Shown here: piece after piece, positions 23,331 through 31,650 of the stretch
Layout of the letters: each line of letters opens with the position of its first letter
Numbering within the stretch: the stretch's first letter is position 1
NCBI GenBank assembly: GCA_016288655.1
Contig: JAEEKX010000034.1
Coordinates: 1-64,000 of the forward strand
Origin: Bacteroidales bacterium
Lineage (GTDB): Bacteria; Bacteroidota; Bacteroidia; Bacteroidales; WCHB1-69
Length of the DNA stretch: 64,000 bases
Direction: 5' to 3'
The notes under the pieces: generated by a model
Databases searched by the model: none
The model's input: only the letters and a program-made list of their open reading frames with translations
Told to the model about the DNA's origin: nothing
Program-made: the position numbers and the translations under genes

Positions 23331-23831
23331 ATGAAAAAACTCATCCCCTTGTTGGCCATTCTCCTGCTCGCCGCCTGCAAGCAGGAGAAGTTCCCGCCCG
23401 AGCCCTCCATCTCCTTCGTCAGCTTGGAGAAGATCGACAACGGCATGGGCTACGACGACAAGGCGACCCTCACCATCCACTTCGAAGACGGCGACGGCGA
23501 CATCGGACTGAACGTGACAGACACTGACAGCCCGTATGACACTTCGTCAGTCTATTACTACAACTGGTTCATCGACTATTATAAAAAGATTGACGGCGAA
23601 TTTCAAAAGATTGAATTTGAAGAAGTTACATTTAACCAAAGAATTCCCCGCCTCAGCAACAGCGTCCCTGAATCCATCGAAGGAAACCTGTTCATCGACT
23701 TGAACATCAACGACTACAACCCGGCGACCGCCACCGACACGATCCTGTTCAAGTGCCGTATCGTGGACCGCGCGCTGCACGAAAGCAACGAAATCGAGAC
23801 CACGCCGTTAGTGGTCAAGAAACGGCCCTGA
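23331..23831 (+). CDS. Conserved Bacteroidota lipoprotein, function unknown
   Basis: A 166-residue lipoprotein (signal MKKLIPLLAILLLAAC, lipobox Cys16). The mature part has FPPEPSISFVSLEKIDN, LTIHFEDGDGDIGLN (an acidic Asp/Gly loop that may bind calcium), then a beta-rich C-terminus ending LFKCRIVDRALHESNEIETT. The pattern matches a family of small outer-membrane-anchored proteins often found near housekeeping genes in Bacteroidota, with no assigned role. It lies 21 bases after hutH, probably on the same transcript. Confidence 0.82.
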   Translation: MKKLIPLLAILLLAACKQEKFPPEPSISFVSLEKIDNGMGYDDKATLTIHFEDGDGDIGLNVTDTDSPYDTSSVYYYNWFIDYYKKIDGEFQKIEFEEVTFNQRIPRLSNSVPESIEGNLFIDLNINDYNPATATDTILFKCRIVDRALHESNEIETTPLVVKKRP

Positions 23832-23943
23832 CGGAGTCGCCATTTTTTCAAGAAAAAAAACAAAAAAGCCGACTTTGGCACAGATTTTGTTATAATGTTT
23901 GTGTTGAATTATTAATATCGGAATCAACGTCAAGGGAAAAAAC

Positions 23944-24531
23944 ATGGAAGAGAACATTCTGAATACCAGCACGAGCAGCGCAACCGCCACCACGACGACC
24001 ACGGCCGTCAACAATGAGAACCTGATTTACGATGTCATGAAGTATGACACAGAGTTGCGGGGCTTTGCCATGAAGATGACGCAGAATGTCACCGACACGG
24101 AGGACCTGATGCAGGACACCTACCTGAAGGTGGCACAATACTCTTCCAAATACACCCAGGACACCAACCTGAAGGCGTGGGTGGTGACCATCATGAAGAA
24201 CACTTTCATCAACAGTTACCGCCGCCGCCAGCACTGCAAGATCGTCTCCGACGACTACCTGCCGGCCGGCTACGAGAACTATGTCACCGACCCCAGCGAC
24301 GCCGCGGACCTGCGCTACTACATCACCGAGATCAGCAACAGCATCGCCGCCAAGGAGGAGAGCCAACGCAAGCCCTTCGAGATGTACCTCGACGGCTACA
24401 AATATCAGGAGATCGCCGACATCATGCAACTGCCCATCGGCACGGTGAAGAGCCGCATCCACTTCACCCGCAAGAAGCTGATGGAAGAACTTCAGGACTA
24501 CGTTTCCCCGACGTTTCCCCGTACGGCTTAA
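23944..24531 (+). CDS. RNA polymerase sigma factor, sigma-70 ECF type
   Basis: A 195-residue group 4 sigma factor. After a Ser/Thr/Ala-rich N-terminus, region 2 (about residues 25-95) has LRGFAMKMTQNVTDTEDLMQ, DTYLKVAQY and LKAWVVTIMKNTFINSYRR, which recognise the -10 element. Region 4 (about 135-185) has EMYLDGYKYQEIADIMQLPI and GTVKSRIHFTRKKLMEEL, the helix-turn-helix for the -35 element. No anti-sigma gene lies next to it, so this is not the usual FecR-paired ECF unit. Its last 68 bases overlap the convergent O-antigen ligase gene. Confidence 0.92.
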   Translation: MEENILNTSTSSATATTTTTAVNNENLIYDVMKYDTELRGFAMKMTQNVTDTEDLMQDTYLKVAQYSSKYTQDTNLKAWVVTIMKNTFINSYRRRQHCKIVSDDYLPAGYENYVTDPSDAADLRYYITEISNSIAAKEESQRKPFEMYLDGYKYQEIADIMQLPIGTVKSRIHFTRKKLMEELQDYVSPTFPRTA

Positions 24532-25807
24532 TTTGCGACAGATAGAGCGCCAGCGTGAGCGCGAACGGGATAAACGCCAATCCGGCATATACTTCCAACA
24601 TACATTCCACCAAGATGTTGGCTGATATCACCATCACCAACAACACGGTGGGCAACGAGCGTTTGCGGAAACCGACCCACAACGGATGGCAGAGAAACCA
24701 GAGCACGCACGCAAGCCCTGGAATGCCTATGCCCAACCAGGTCTGCAAATACTGGTTGTGGCAGTTGAACTTCCCGGATGACATGTAGCGGTAATGGTGC
24801 TCCACCGCCTTGGCATGCAACCCGTCGAGCACGTCTCCGGAACCCACGCCCCAGAACCAGTGCTCACGCCCCAATTCCCACGTATTCTTCCAAAGGGCGA
24901 TACGGATGGCTGTGCTCTCCCGCGGGTCGTCGCGGTCGGCCGACTTGAAGTTCGTCACGCTGTTGGCGATCCGGTTGTCGCTGTCAACCGTCGGCTCACC
25001 GTAATGCGACTTGATGAAGAACCCGCACCCCGCCACGATGGCCGCAAGGAGGATGACGGTCGGCACGACATGCCGCTTGGGATAATTCATCCACACCACG
25101 AGATAGGTCAACGCCACAATCGCGAACGTCGCAATCCCCATCTTCGACTGAAGCAGGTAGATGTGCACGGGAAGAGCCACCAAAATAATGACAGCCAATA
25201 TCTTGGGAAACTTCCAATCCTTCAACACATCGGGACGGCGGACCATCTCCGCCATGACCATCCAGGCCACGATTTCGTACATCGAACAGTACGACGGATG
25301 CCCCAAACTGAAATAGGGCAGCAGGGCGGCATGTTCGTAGAAGAAATGGTGCGTATAGCCAGTTTGCATGAACCACCACAACGAGGAACTCATGCAGCAT
25401 AAGGCGATCACGAAAGTGACCAGCGCATAAACCAACAGCATCAGCATGATCCTCCGCTTGTGCAACTTGGGCAGCATCGGCATGACGCATACCGGACAGA
25501 CCAAAAACCAAATCTTATACTCCCATTGGGAAATGGCGGTGCCGACGTTCTCGGAAAACAGCGGCCCGACCAGGTACAGCAGATAGAAGAAGAGCATCGC
25601 GCCCGCCCAAATCAACATGCCGTTGTCGCGCAGGGTACGGTAACGCTCCCGCCAGTTCCATTCCGCCACGGCTAATGCCAACCACACCGCCGCGATCGGC
25701 AGGAAGACGGCACGACAGAAATAGAACAACGTCAACGTCATCACCAACATCACGAAGTTGAGATTCAGAAAGACCCGCTCTTTTTTGCTCATTTCCATTG
25801 CCATCAT
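24464..25807 (-). CDS. O-antigen ligase/polymerase (Wzy_C) family membrane protein
   Basis: A 447-residue polytopic protein with about eleven membrane helices and a large outer loop (roughly residues 270-370) carrying ESTAIRIALWKNTWELGREH, WFWGVGSGDV and the family motif CHNQYLQTWLGIGIPGL. Members ligate or polymerise lipid-linked O-antigen or other glycans on the periplasmic face. The start is the ATG pair at 25805-25807 (MMAMEMSKKE), 5 bases after the porin gene's stop. The open frame extends further upstream, but only as an alternative reading of the porin gene. It belongs to an operon with pth, a beta-barrel protein and the porin. Confidence 0.87.
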   Translation of the reverse strand: MMAMEMSKKERVFLNLNFVMLVMTLTLFYFCRAVFLPIAAVWLALAVAEWNWRERYRTLRDNGMLIWAGAMLFFYLLYLVGPLFSENVGTAISQWEYKIWFLVCPVCVMPMLPKLHKRRIMLMLLVYALVTFVIALCCMSSSLWWFMQTGYTHHFFYEHAALLPYFSLGHPSYCSMYEIVAWMVMAEMVRRPDVLKDWKFPKILAVIILVALPVHIYLLQSKMGIATFAIVALTYLVVWMNYPKRHVVPTVILLAAIVAGCGFFIKSHYGEPTVDSDNRIANSVTNFKSADRDDPRESTAIRIALWKNTWELGREHWFWGVGSGDVLDGLHAKAVEHHYRYMSSGKFNCHNQYLQTWLGIGIPGLACVLWFLCHPLWVGFRKRSLPTVLLVMVISANILVECMLEVYAGLAFIPFALTLALYLSQIKPYGETSGKRSPEVLPSASCG

Positions 25808-25812
25808 ACTGA

Positions 25813-27780
25813 TTAATCGTGAAAACGCCAAGCGATGCCGATGCTGACACGTCGGTCTTGCATCGGATAGGCCGGGGTGGTGAAATAGTGATAGCCCATC
25901 AGGCCGGAGAGCAAGTGTACTCCCTTGACGAAAAAGCGGATGCGCTGCACCTGCAATGCGACGTATATGTCCATATAAAGGTAATTCCCGACCTTGATCG
26001 AATGCTGGTGGTAGAACTGATGCAGCATCGGGTAGTAGGCATCGGCGTAATATTTGGTGTTGTACGCCGCGGCCAGACCAAACTCCAGTTTCGCCTTGTT
26101 CTTGAAGATGGGGAAACGGTAGAACACATCGAGTTTGCCCGCCACAAGCGGTACCTGGATGACCTGCTTGTTCGAATATTGCAGATACCCGTTGAAGATT
26201 ATGCCCAGCCCCTTGTAACGGAACGGAGCGTAGAGATGGAGTTGCAGGATGTTGGCATACGAGTCGAGCATCGCGGGCTCCCGATTCTCGTCCCAATACA
26301 GATAGTTGTGAAGCATGAAGTAACTGAACTCCACCCGATAATCCCGATACTGCCAATAGGGCGTGAGCCGGATGATGTTCTGTTTCGGCCAGTTGTTGTC
26401 CCACACGGCGTGGTCATTGATGAAATAGGTGAAGATGTAGTCGGGCGACAGGAAGTAGAAGTCGAATTCGGCGCCCACCTGATGCAACTCCTTGCGGTCC
26501 AACTTGACGTTGACAGAGGCGCTGAAGTTGAGGTCATTGTTTTGATAGCAGCCCTTGGAGGGTTTGCGCGACTCGCTGGGCTTCGGCTTTCTGCCCAAGG
26601 TGTAGTAGATCTTGGCGGAGAGTTCCAGACGGGTAAACAGCCGCGCGTGCATCTGCGCAAACGGCGTATAGGCATTGCCGGCATAGAAGGCGGAACGGTA
26701 GTTCGTGTATTCGTGGGTGATGCCGCCGGTCAGATGGAAGAAGTACCGCTTGTTGCTCGGCTCCTTGAAAGGCGGGAAGGTCGAAAACTGTAGGGTGTTG
26801 GAAAGAACGTAGAAACTCAGCGTGTCGGTGAGCGTGTCGGTCGTCAGCGCGTACGAGATGGGATAGTAGGCCGAATCCACCGGGTCGTCGTAAAAACAGT
26901 AGCGCTGCTGCTTGAACTGGAAGGTGTGCGTGAAAGTCCCCCAGTGTCTCTTCGCCCCCTCTTCCGCGTCCTTCTTCTTCGACTCGATGTTGAGATACTG
27001 CTGGAACATCAGGTCATGGGTGAGCAGGTGGGAGTTGGCGGAATAGAGCCGCACATTGAATTCCTGGTTCTCATCCTGGTCCTTATTGGCGTGAGACAGG
27101 AACTCCACAATGTCTTGTATGCCGCCGTTTTCCTGCATCTTGAAGTGGTTGACGATGTAACTCAAGCGGAAACCGTAGATTTCTGTCGGCAGCTCGAAAT
27201 GGCAAAGTACATCGGCAACGACGTTATTGGTCTGTTGGTGAGTAAAATAGCCGTTGTTGCCGTAACCGCGCAGGTTCACCACGATCTCCGCCCAATCGCG
27301 GATGTTCTGCGCGTGGGTGGCATAAAAGGTGTTCTCTGTCTCCAACCCGTAGGTGAACGCCAACTGGGTGTAGGAGGTCTTGAGGTTGTAATACTTCAGG
27401 TCGGTCTGTTCCTTGAAATAGAGCGGGAAGGGATTGGAGATGAGCGAGAAGCCCGGATCGCGGCGGAAACTAAAGTTCATCGGCCGGTGCGCCTGCCCGA
27501 AGATGCCGAGACTCTGGTACAGATTCTGCGTCTTCAGCAAAGGATCGTAATGGACAAGATTGTCCAGACTGGTATCCACCACCTGGTATTCCACGGGCTT
27601 GAAGAAGGTGCTTCCCAGCGCTGTGTATGAAGTCGGCAGATAGAGGGGCGAGATGGCCATGACCGAGTCGATATTGCGGGTGAGTTTGGCATCGACCTCG
27701 TTCTCCGTCTCCTGAGCACGCCCAACAACTCCCCATGAGAGGAGCAAAAGGCAGATCAGAAGAAGACGGGAAAATTTCAT
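25813..27780 (-). CDS. Putative porin (Porin_10-like outer membrane beta-barrel)
   Basis: A 655-residue exported protein (signal MKFSRLLLICLLLLSWGVVG, then RAQ). After a short N-terminal linker, the whole length alternates hydrophobic and polar residues with aromatic belts (YYNLKTSYTQLAFTYG, FTHTFQFKQQRYCFYDD, FSASVNVKLDRKEL). It ends in RRVSIGIAWRFHD, whose aromatic-x-aromatic end suits BAM recognition. The length and the block around LGIFGQAHRPMNFSF match the Bacteroidota putative-porin family. Neighbouring genes (a second beta-barrel 7 bases upstream, a glycan ligase 5 bases downstream) point to outer-membrane assembly or transport. The solute is unknown. Confidence 0.85.
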   Translation of the reverse strand: MKFSRLLLICLLLLSWGVVGRAQETENEVDAKLTRNIDSVMAISPLYLPTSYTALGSTFFKPVEYQVVDTSLDNLVHYDPLLKTQNLYQSLGIFGQAHRPMNFSFRRDPGFSLISNPFPLYFKEQTDLKYYNLKTSYTQLAFTYGLETENTFYATHAQNIRDWAEIVVNLRGYGNNGYFTHQQTNNVVADVLCHFELPTEIYGFRLSYIVNHFKMQENGGIQDIVEFLSHANKDQDENQEFNVRLYSANSHLLTHDLMFQQYLNIESKKKDAEEGAKRHWGTFTHTFQFKQQRYCFYDDPVDSAYYPISYALTTDTLTDTLSFYVLSNTLQFSTFPPFKEPSNKRYFFHLTGGITHEYTNYRSAFYAGNAYTPFAQMHARLFTRLELSAKIYYTLGRKPKPSESRKPSKGCYQNNDLNFSASVNVKLDRKELHQVGAEFDFYFLSPDYIFTYFINDHAVWDNNWPKQNIIRLTPYWQYRDYRVEFSYFMLHNYLYWDENREPAMLDSYANILQLHLYAPFRYKGLGIIFNGYLQYSNKQVIQVPLVAGKLDVFYRFPIFKNKAKLEFGLAAAYNTKYYADAYYPMLHQFYHQHSIKVGNYLYMDIYVALQVQRIRFFVKGVHLLSGLMGYHYFTTPAYPMQDRRVSIGIAWRFHD

Positions 27781-27787
27781 CGTGGTG

Positions 27788-28459
27788 TTAAAATTGGAAT
27801 CCGACCATGAGTGCGAGATAGGAGGGCTTCACCGACTCGCGGTCGCTGTAGAACGGCCGCAACGACTTCTTGTAGGCCACCTCCACATTGAAGAACTTGA
27901 AACGGAACCCTAAGCCGGCATGAAGCAGGAACTGATGCTCCATAAGGTTGTTTTTGCCATACCGGATGTCATTCTTGGTGAAATGGATGAGCGGCTGGTA
28001 GATGATGCCGACATTGGGCATGAGGGCGCAGACCTGCTGCTTGCCCAACGGGATGTATCCCACGGCCTTGACGGGGATTTGCAGGTAGCGGCTCTCTACA
28101 GTCTCCTTGCCAATGGAAATAAAATCGAAGGTCTTGGCCTCGTAGTTGCCCTTGAAAAACATGTAGTTGAGCCCGACTTCGGCGAAGATGAAGCGATAGC
28201 CGCCCCTCACGAAAAGCCCGAAAGTACCGGAGAGGGTGCGGTCAAGGTGGTCGTAGTCAGAGAGTTCGCGGGTGCCGAGTAGGAAGTCGGTGCCGATATG
28301 GAAGCCGTAATGGAGGAACTGCTCCAGCGGGGAGCCAGCGGTCGCCTTCAGCGTCGGGGCAGGCGTCGGGGCAGGCGCAACGCTGTCGGTCTCGGAGGCA
28401 CGTGCCGTGCCGAACGACAAACATGCAAGCGCCAGTATGGCTATGAGTCTATTTTTCAT
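27788..28459 (-). CDS. Outer membrane beta-barrel protein (OMP_b-brl_2 type)
   Basis: A 223-residue exported protein: the signal MKNRLIAILALACLSFGTARA, a Pro/Ala-rich linker, then about eight transmembrane beta-strands (GTFGLFVRGGYRFIFAEVGL, LHAGLGFRFKFFNVEVAY) and a C-terminal strand ending VGFQF, the classic terminal Phe for BAM. It resembles the PorT-like small-barrel family in size, but nothing specific ties it to T9SS. Its first 11 bases overlap the end of pth, so translation is probably coupled. Confidence 0.82.
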   Translation of the reverse strand: MKNRLIAILALACLSFGTARASETDSVAPAPTPAPTLKATAGSPLEQFLHYGFHIGTDFLLGTRELSDYDHLDRTLSGTFGLFVRGGYRFIFAEVGLNYMFFKGNYEAKTFDFISIGKETVESRYLQIPVKAVGYIPLGKQQVCALMPNVGIIYQPLIHFTKNDIRYGKNNLMEHQFLLHAGLGFRFKFFNVEVAYKKSLRPFYSDRESVKPSYLALMVGFQF

Positions 28460-29081
28460 CGGACAGGGTTTCGGGAGTGGGTGTTTGCGGTTTCGGTTTC
28501 TCTCTGGCGGTATTGAATTGGCTCATCGTGCGTTGGATGCCGGCAGTGCAGAACGACAGCACCATCTGCACGGCGTTTTCAATAGCCGGCTCGATGGTCT
28601 CCTTCAACTCCTTGGAGTCGAAGCGGCCCAGCACGTACTCAACCTGATAGCCCTGTGCGAAGTCGTGTCCGACGCCGAAGCGAAGGCGGGGGAAATCGCT
28701 GCGCCCGATCATCTCAATGATGTTGTTCATGCCGTTGTGGGTGCCGCCGCTACCCTTCGCGCGCATGCGCAACTGACCGGGCAGCAGGTCGATGTCGTCG
28801 CAGATCACCAGGATGTTCTCCACAGGCACGTTCTCGTGCTCCATCCAGTAGCGGACCGCCTTGCCGCTCAGGTTCATGTAGGTGGTGGGCATCACCAGCA
28901 CGAGGGTGCGCCCCTTGTACCGGGCCTCGGCGACGTAGGCGTAACGGTCGCTGTGGAAGGTGGAGGACAGAGACTTGGCGATCGCGCTCACGACCTCAAA
29001 GCCGATGTTGTGGCGCGTGCCCGCGTATTCGTCCTCCGCATTGCCCAATCCGAATATGATGAATTTTCTACTATTTTCCAC
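28449..29081 (-). CDS. pth: Peptidyl-tRNA hydrolase
   Basis: A ~210-residue enzyme that rescues peptidyl-tRNA by hydrolysing the ester bond. Active-site motifs are FIIFGLGNAEDEY (the usual GLGNPG reads GLGNAE), TRHNIGFEV (catalytic His), PTTYMNLSG, ICDDIDLLPGQLRMR (Asp) and GSGGTHNGMNNI. The frame is open to a TTG at 29096, but the -7 box at 29100-29108 would start transcription about there. The GTG at 29081 (MENSRKFIIFGLGN) is therefore the more plausible start. The C-terminal ~25 residues are a Pro/Thr-rich tail beyond the normal end. First gene of the envelope operon. Confidence 0.93.
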   Translation of the reverse strand: MENSRKFIIFGLGNAEDEYAGTRHNIGFEVVSAIAKSLSSTFHSDRYAYVAEARYKGRTLVLVMPTTYMNLSGKAVRYWMEHENVPVENILVICDDIDLLPGQLRMRAKGSGGTHNGMNNIIEMIGRSDFPRLRFGVGHDFAQGYQVEYVLGRFDSKELKETIEPAIENAVQMVLSFCTAGIQRTMSQFNTAREKPKPQTPTPETLSDEK

Positions 29082-29099
29082 TTTACAAAATTTCAAGGT

Positions 29100-29108
29100 G
29101 CAAAGTTA
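29100..29108 (-). promoter_or_regulatory. -7 promoter box (TAACTTTGC) for the pth operon
   Basis: Consensus box on the minus strand immediately before pth; it argues for the GTG start at 29081. Confidence 0.65.
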
Positions 29109-29202
29109 CATGTTTTTTCCGAGATGACCTCTTCCGGCTCTTTTTTTCCATACTAAAATATGTTAAAATGAGTTTTTATGTTGTTGTTTGAAAAAAATTG
29201 TT

Positions 29203-29211
29203 TACTTTTGC
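29203..29211 (+). promoter_or_regulatory. Promoter (TACTTTTGC, TTG at -33) for the lipoprotein/mltF unit
   Basis: TTG, 19 bases, TACTTTTG, then a leader of about 35 bases to the ATG at 29250. It is divergent from the pth promoter in the same 150-base gap. Confidence 0.75.
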
Positions 29212-29249
29212 GGCTTGATATCGTATAAAATCAAAAAAAATCCGACTAT

Positions 29250-29651
29250 ATGAAAAAAATCGCGCTTGTTGGTTACACCCTATTGATGGGTTGCCTGATT
29301 GTACTTTTCGCACAATGCAAGAAAGAACCCGTGTGCGACCTGGTGCTCCACGTCCACAAGACCACCACCGGCATCGACACCGCGGATGCCGTCCAGAACT
29401 GCCTGGTACGCATCGGTTTGGAAGACAACTACGCCGACTTCGCCAAGGCCGAGGGCTACACCGACAAGAACGGTGTCTTCACGCACACCTTCCGCTATGA
29501 GGCCCTGCTTGACGTGCAAGCCGTTTACGACTACACCTACACCGATGAGAACGACGTCGTCCACCGCGACTACTACGTGGGCACCGGCAGGGTGAAACTC
29601 GAACCCGGCGAGACGGTCGAGCAGTACATATTAGTCACCGAGGCCCAGTAA
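29250..29651 (+). CDS. Small lipoprotein, function unknown
   Basis: A 133-residue lipoprotein with the signal MKKIALVGYTLLMGCLIVLF and a lipobox-like FAQC. The mature part reads VCDLVLHVHKTTTGIDTADA, then CLVRIGLEDN, DKNGVFTHTFRYEALLDVQA and VKLEPGETVEQYILV. This is a beta-sandwich of the carboxypeptidase-regulatory/transthyretin-like sort, with the typical two-strand TDxNGxFxxxF pattern. The following transglycosylase gene begins 2 bases after the stop, so translation is probably coupled. Confidence 0.8.
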   Translation: MKKIALVGYTLLMGCLIVLFAQCKKEPVCDLVLHVHKTTTGIDTADAVQNCLVRIGLEDNYADFAKAEGYTDKNGVFTHTFRYEALLDVQAVYDYTYTDENDVVHRDYYVGTGRVKLEPGETVEQYILVTEAQ

Positions 29652-29653
29652 TT

Positions 29654-31027
29654 TTGCGAAGCCCCAGATTTTTCGGGATCACCCTGTTGGCCATCGCCAC
29701 CTGCGTGTTGATGGTGCTGGTGGTGCGTCATCCGCGCATCAAAACCACCCCTATACCCCCGAAAAAGGAGGTCCAATACACGGAGAACAAGACCAACACA
29801 CTGAATATCTTGCTTTTCTGCCACGCATCCGACTACTTCCTCTACCGCGGAACTACCGTCGGCTTCCAATACGAGTTGCTAAATTTGATGTGCGACTCGC
29901 TTCAAAAGGAGGTCAAGTTCACCTTCACGAGCGACCCGGAAGAGGTGAAGCGTCACTTCTTCAAAAGCGACTTCGACATCATCGCCTACGACGTGGAGCC
30001 GGGGCAGGCCGACATGGACATGCTCTGTTTCTCCGTTCCGCACTCCACCTCCCACGCCGTGATGATGCAGTCGTCGAAGGCGGAGAAGGATGGCATCTAC
30101 TCCGCCTACCTTCCCTACTACTTCCCCGCCACCATCAACCTCGACTCGTTTCCCGAGCCGCCCGTGGGATGGGAGATTGTCCGCTCCGACTCGCTCACCA
30201 GCGAGGAGTTGGTGGAACTGCTCCACGACGACAGCATCCACTACCTCATCACCGACGCCTACACGGCCTACATGCTCAACCCCTTCTACTCCGACGTCTC
30301 CATAGTCAAGACCGTCGGCCCCGAGTACGACCGCTGCTGGGTGCTCAACCCCGCCAACATTGCCAAGAACGACAGCATCAACAACTGGCTGACGACATTC
30401 AAGCAGTCGAAGGAGTACGCGAAACTGTGCGACAAGTACTTCCATCCGCGCTCTCGGTACGTGCTGAACGGCGGGCGCGAGAAACGTCGCGGCAGCATCT
30501 CCTCCTACGACGCCCTGATGAAGCAGTACGGCAAGAAACTCGACATCGACTGGCGCTTCGTCTCCTCCATCATCCGGCAAGAGTCCGGCTTCCGCACCGA
30601 CCTGGTGGGCGTCGGCGGCAGTTTCGGCGTCATGCAGATGATGCCCGCCACCGCCCGCAACTTCGGCATCGACTCCACCTCCTCCGCCGCCGAGCAGATC
30701 TACGCCGGCATGCGCCTCATCGCCCGCCTCGACAAGATGTTCGTCAAATACGTCCCCGACCCCAACGAACGGCTCTACTACGTCGCCGCCGCCTACAACG
30801 CCGGCAGTGGACACATCGTCGATGCCTGCGAACTCTGCCTCAAACACGGCGGCGACGTCACCTCCTGGAACGACGTCTCCAAATACCTCCTGCTCAAGAT
30901 GGAACACCAGTACTACTCCGACCCCGTGGTCAAATGCGGCTACTACCCGGGCCGACATACCGTGCGGTACGTCGAAGCCGTGATGAAACGGTACCACGGT
31001 TATACCATGAGTCTGCCCAAAAAATAA
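29654..31027 (+). CDS. Membrane-bound lytic murein transglycosylase F-like protein
   Basis: A 457-residue two-domain protein. An N-terminal membrane anchor (FGITLLAIATCVLMVLVV) is followed by a periplasmic solute-binding-protein-like domain (about residues 50-285) and a lysozyme-like SLT domain (about 300-440). The SLT domain has RFVSSIIRQESGFRT, where Glu is the catalytic acid, then GSFGVMQMMPATA and YYVAAAYNAGSGH. The architecture is that of MltF, which cuts glycan strands with formation of 1,6-anhydroMurNAc. The start is TTG at 29654, as upstream codons in this frame are closed by a stop. It converges with the sugar transferase gene, only 8 bases apart. Confidence 0.9.
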   Translation: MRSPRFFGITLLAIATCVLMVLVVRHPRIKTTPIPPKKEVQYTENKTNTLNILLFCHASDYFLYRGTTVGFQYELLNLMCDSLQKEVKFTFTSDPEEVKRHFFKSDFDIIAYDVEPGQADMDMLCFSVPHSTSHAVMMQSSKAEKDGIYSAYLPYYFPATINLDSFPEPPVGWEIVRSDSLTSEELVELLHDDSIHYLITDAYTAYMLNPFYSDVSIVKTVGPEYDRCWVLNPANIAKNDSINNWLTTFKQSKEYAKLCDKYFHPRSRYVLNGGREKRRGSISSYDALMKQYGKKLDIDWRFVSSIIRQESGFRTDLVGVGGSFGVMQMMPATARNFGIDSTSSAAEQIYAGMRLIARLDKMFVKYVPDPNERLYYVAAAYNAGSGHIVDACELCLKHGGDVTSWNDVSKYLLLKMEHQYYSDPVVKCGYYPGRHTVRYVEAVMKRYHGYTMSLPKK

Positions 31028-31035
31028 AATCCATT

Positions 31036-31635
31036 CTATTCGCCGCGGCGGCCCACAATCGCCCGCAAAGTCTTTAATATCAGCACAATATCTTCTTTAA
31101 CGGATTGATTTTCGATATATTGAAGATTCAACTCCAATTTGGCGGGCATCACTTCTTCAATATAAGTGCGCTCGGGGTCGTCGCTCTGCGCCAGCAACTC
31201 ACTCTCCGCAATGTACTTGAGGGAAGCGTAGTCGGTCAACCCGGGCCGCACCGACAGCACCCGCCGCTGCCGCTCGTCGTAAAGCGCCACATACTTGGGG
31301 ACTTCCGGACGCGGCCCCACCACGCTCATGTCGCCGGCGATGATGTTGAGCAACTGCGGCAGTTCGTCGATCTTATACTTGCGCAGGAACCTGCCGATGC
31401 GGGTGATCCGCCGGTCGTCGCCGATGGTGATGAGCGGCCCTTGGCGGTCGGCATCCTGCCGCATAGTGCGGAACTTCAGCAGCCCGAACTCCTTCCCTCC
31501 CCTGCCCACACGCCGCTGGCGGTAGAAGGCCCCGCCTTGCGATCCCAGCATGATGCACAACGCCACCACCAAACCGAACGGCAGCAGCACCAGAACGGCC
31601 AACGAACAAGAGAGAACGTCGAGCAGGCGTTTCAT
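31036..31635 (-). CDS. Polyprenyl-phosphate sugar phosphotransferase (monotopic PGT)
   Basis: A 199-residue small-type phosphoglycosyl transferase, which starts glycan synthesis by moving a sugar-1-phosphate onto undecaprenyl phosphate. The membrane hairpin is at residues about 5-30 (LLDVLSCSLAVLVLLPFGLV). The catalytic core has FYRQRRVGRGGKEFGLLKFR, then KIDELPQLLNIIAGDMSVVG with PRPE, and SVRPGLTDYASLKY. The Asp-Glu pair in DELPQ is the nucleophile/metal site. It lacks the regulatory N-terminal domain found in WbaP/WcaJ. It is last in an operon behind a GWxTD protein and an S8 peptidase. Confidence 0.93.
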   Translation of the reverse strand: MKRLLDVLSCSLAVLVLLPFGLVVALCIMLGSQGGAFYRQRRVGRGGKEFGLLKFRTMRQDADRQGPLITIGDDRRITRIGRFLRKYKIDELPQLLNIIAGDMSVVGPRPEVPKYVALYDERQRRVLSVRPGLTDYASLKYIAESELLAQSDDPERTYIEEVMPAKLELNLQYIENQSVKEDIVLILKTLRAIVGRRGE

Positions 31636-31650
31636 GGGGGACAGACTGTT

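Noticed and set aside
24464..26404. Longer 646-codon version of the O-antigen ligase
   Set aside because: The first ~200 codons only re-read the porin gene in another frame. The porin translation is clearly the real one there, and an ATG at 25807 directly follows its stop.
27788..28459. Possible T9SS component PorT
   Set aside because: Only the general small beta-barrel fold and size agree; no diagnostic motif or T9SS neighbours are seen.
29649..29657. TAATTTTGC at the mltF start, looking like a -7 promoter box
   Set aside because: It overlaps the preceding stop codon and the TTG start itself and has no TTG at the right -33 distance, so it is probably a coincidence of TAA plus TTTTG.
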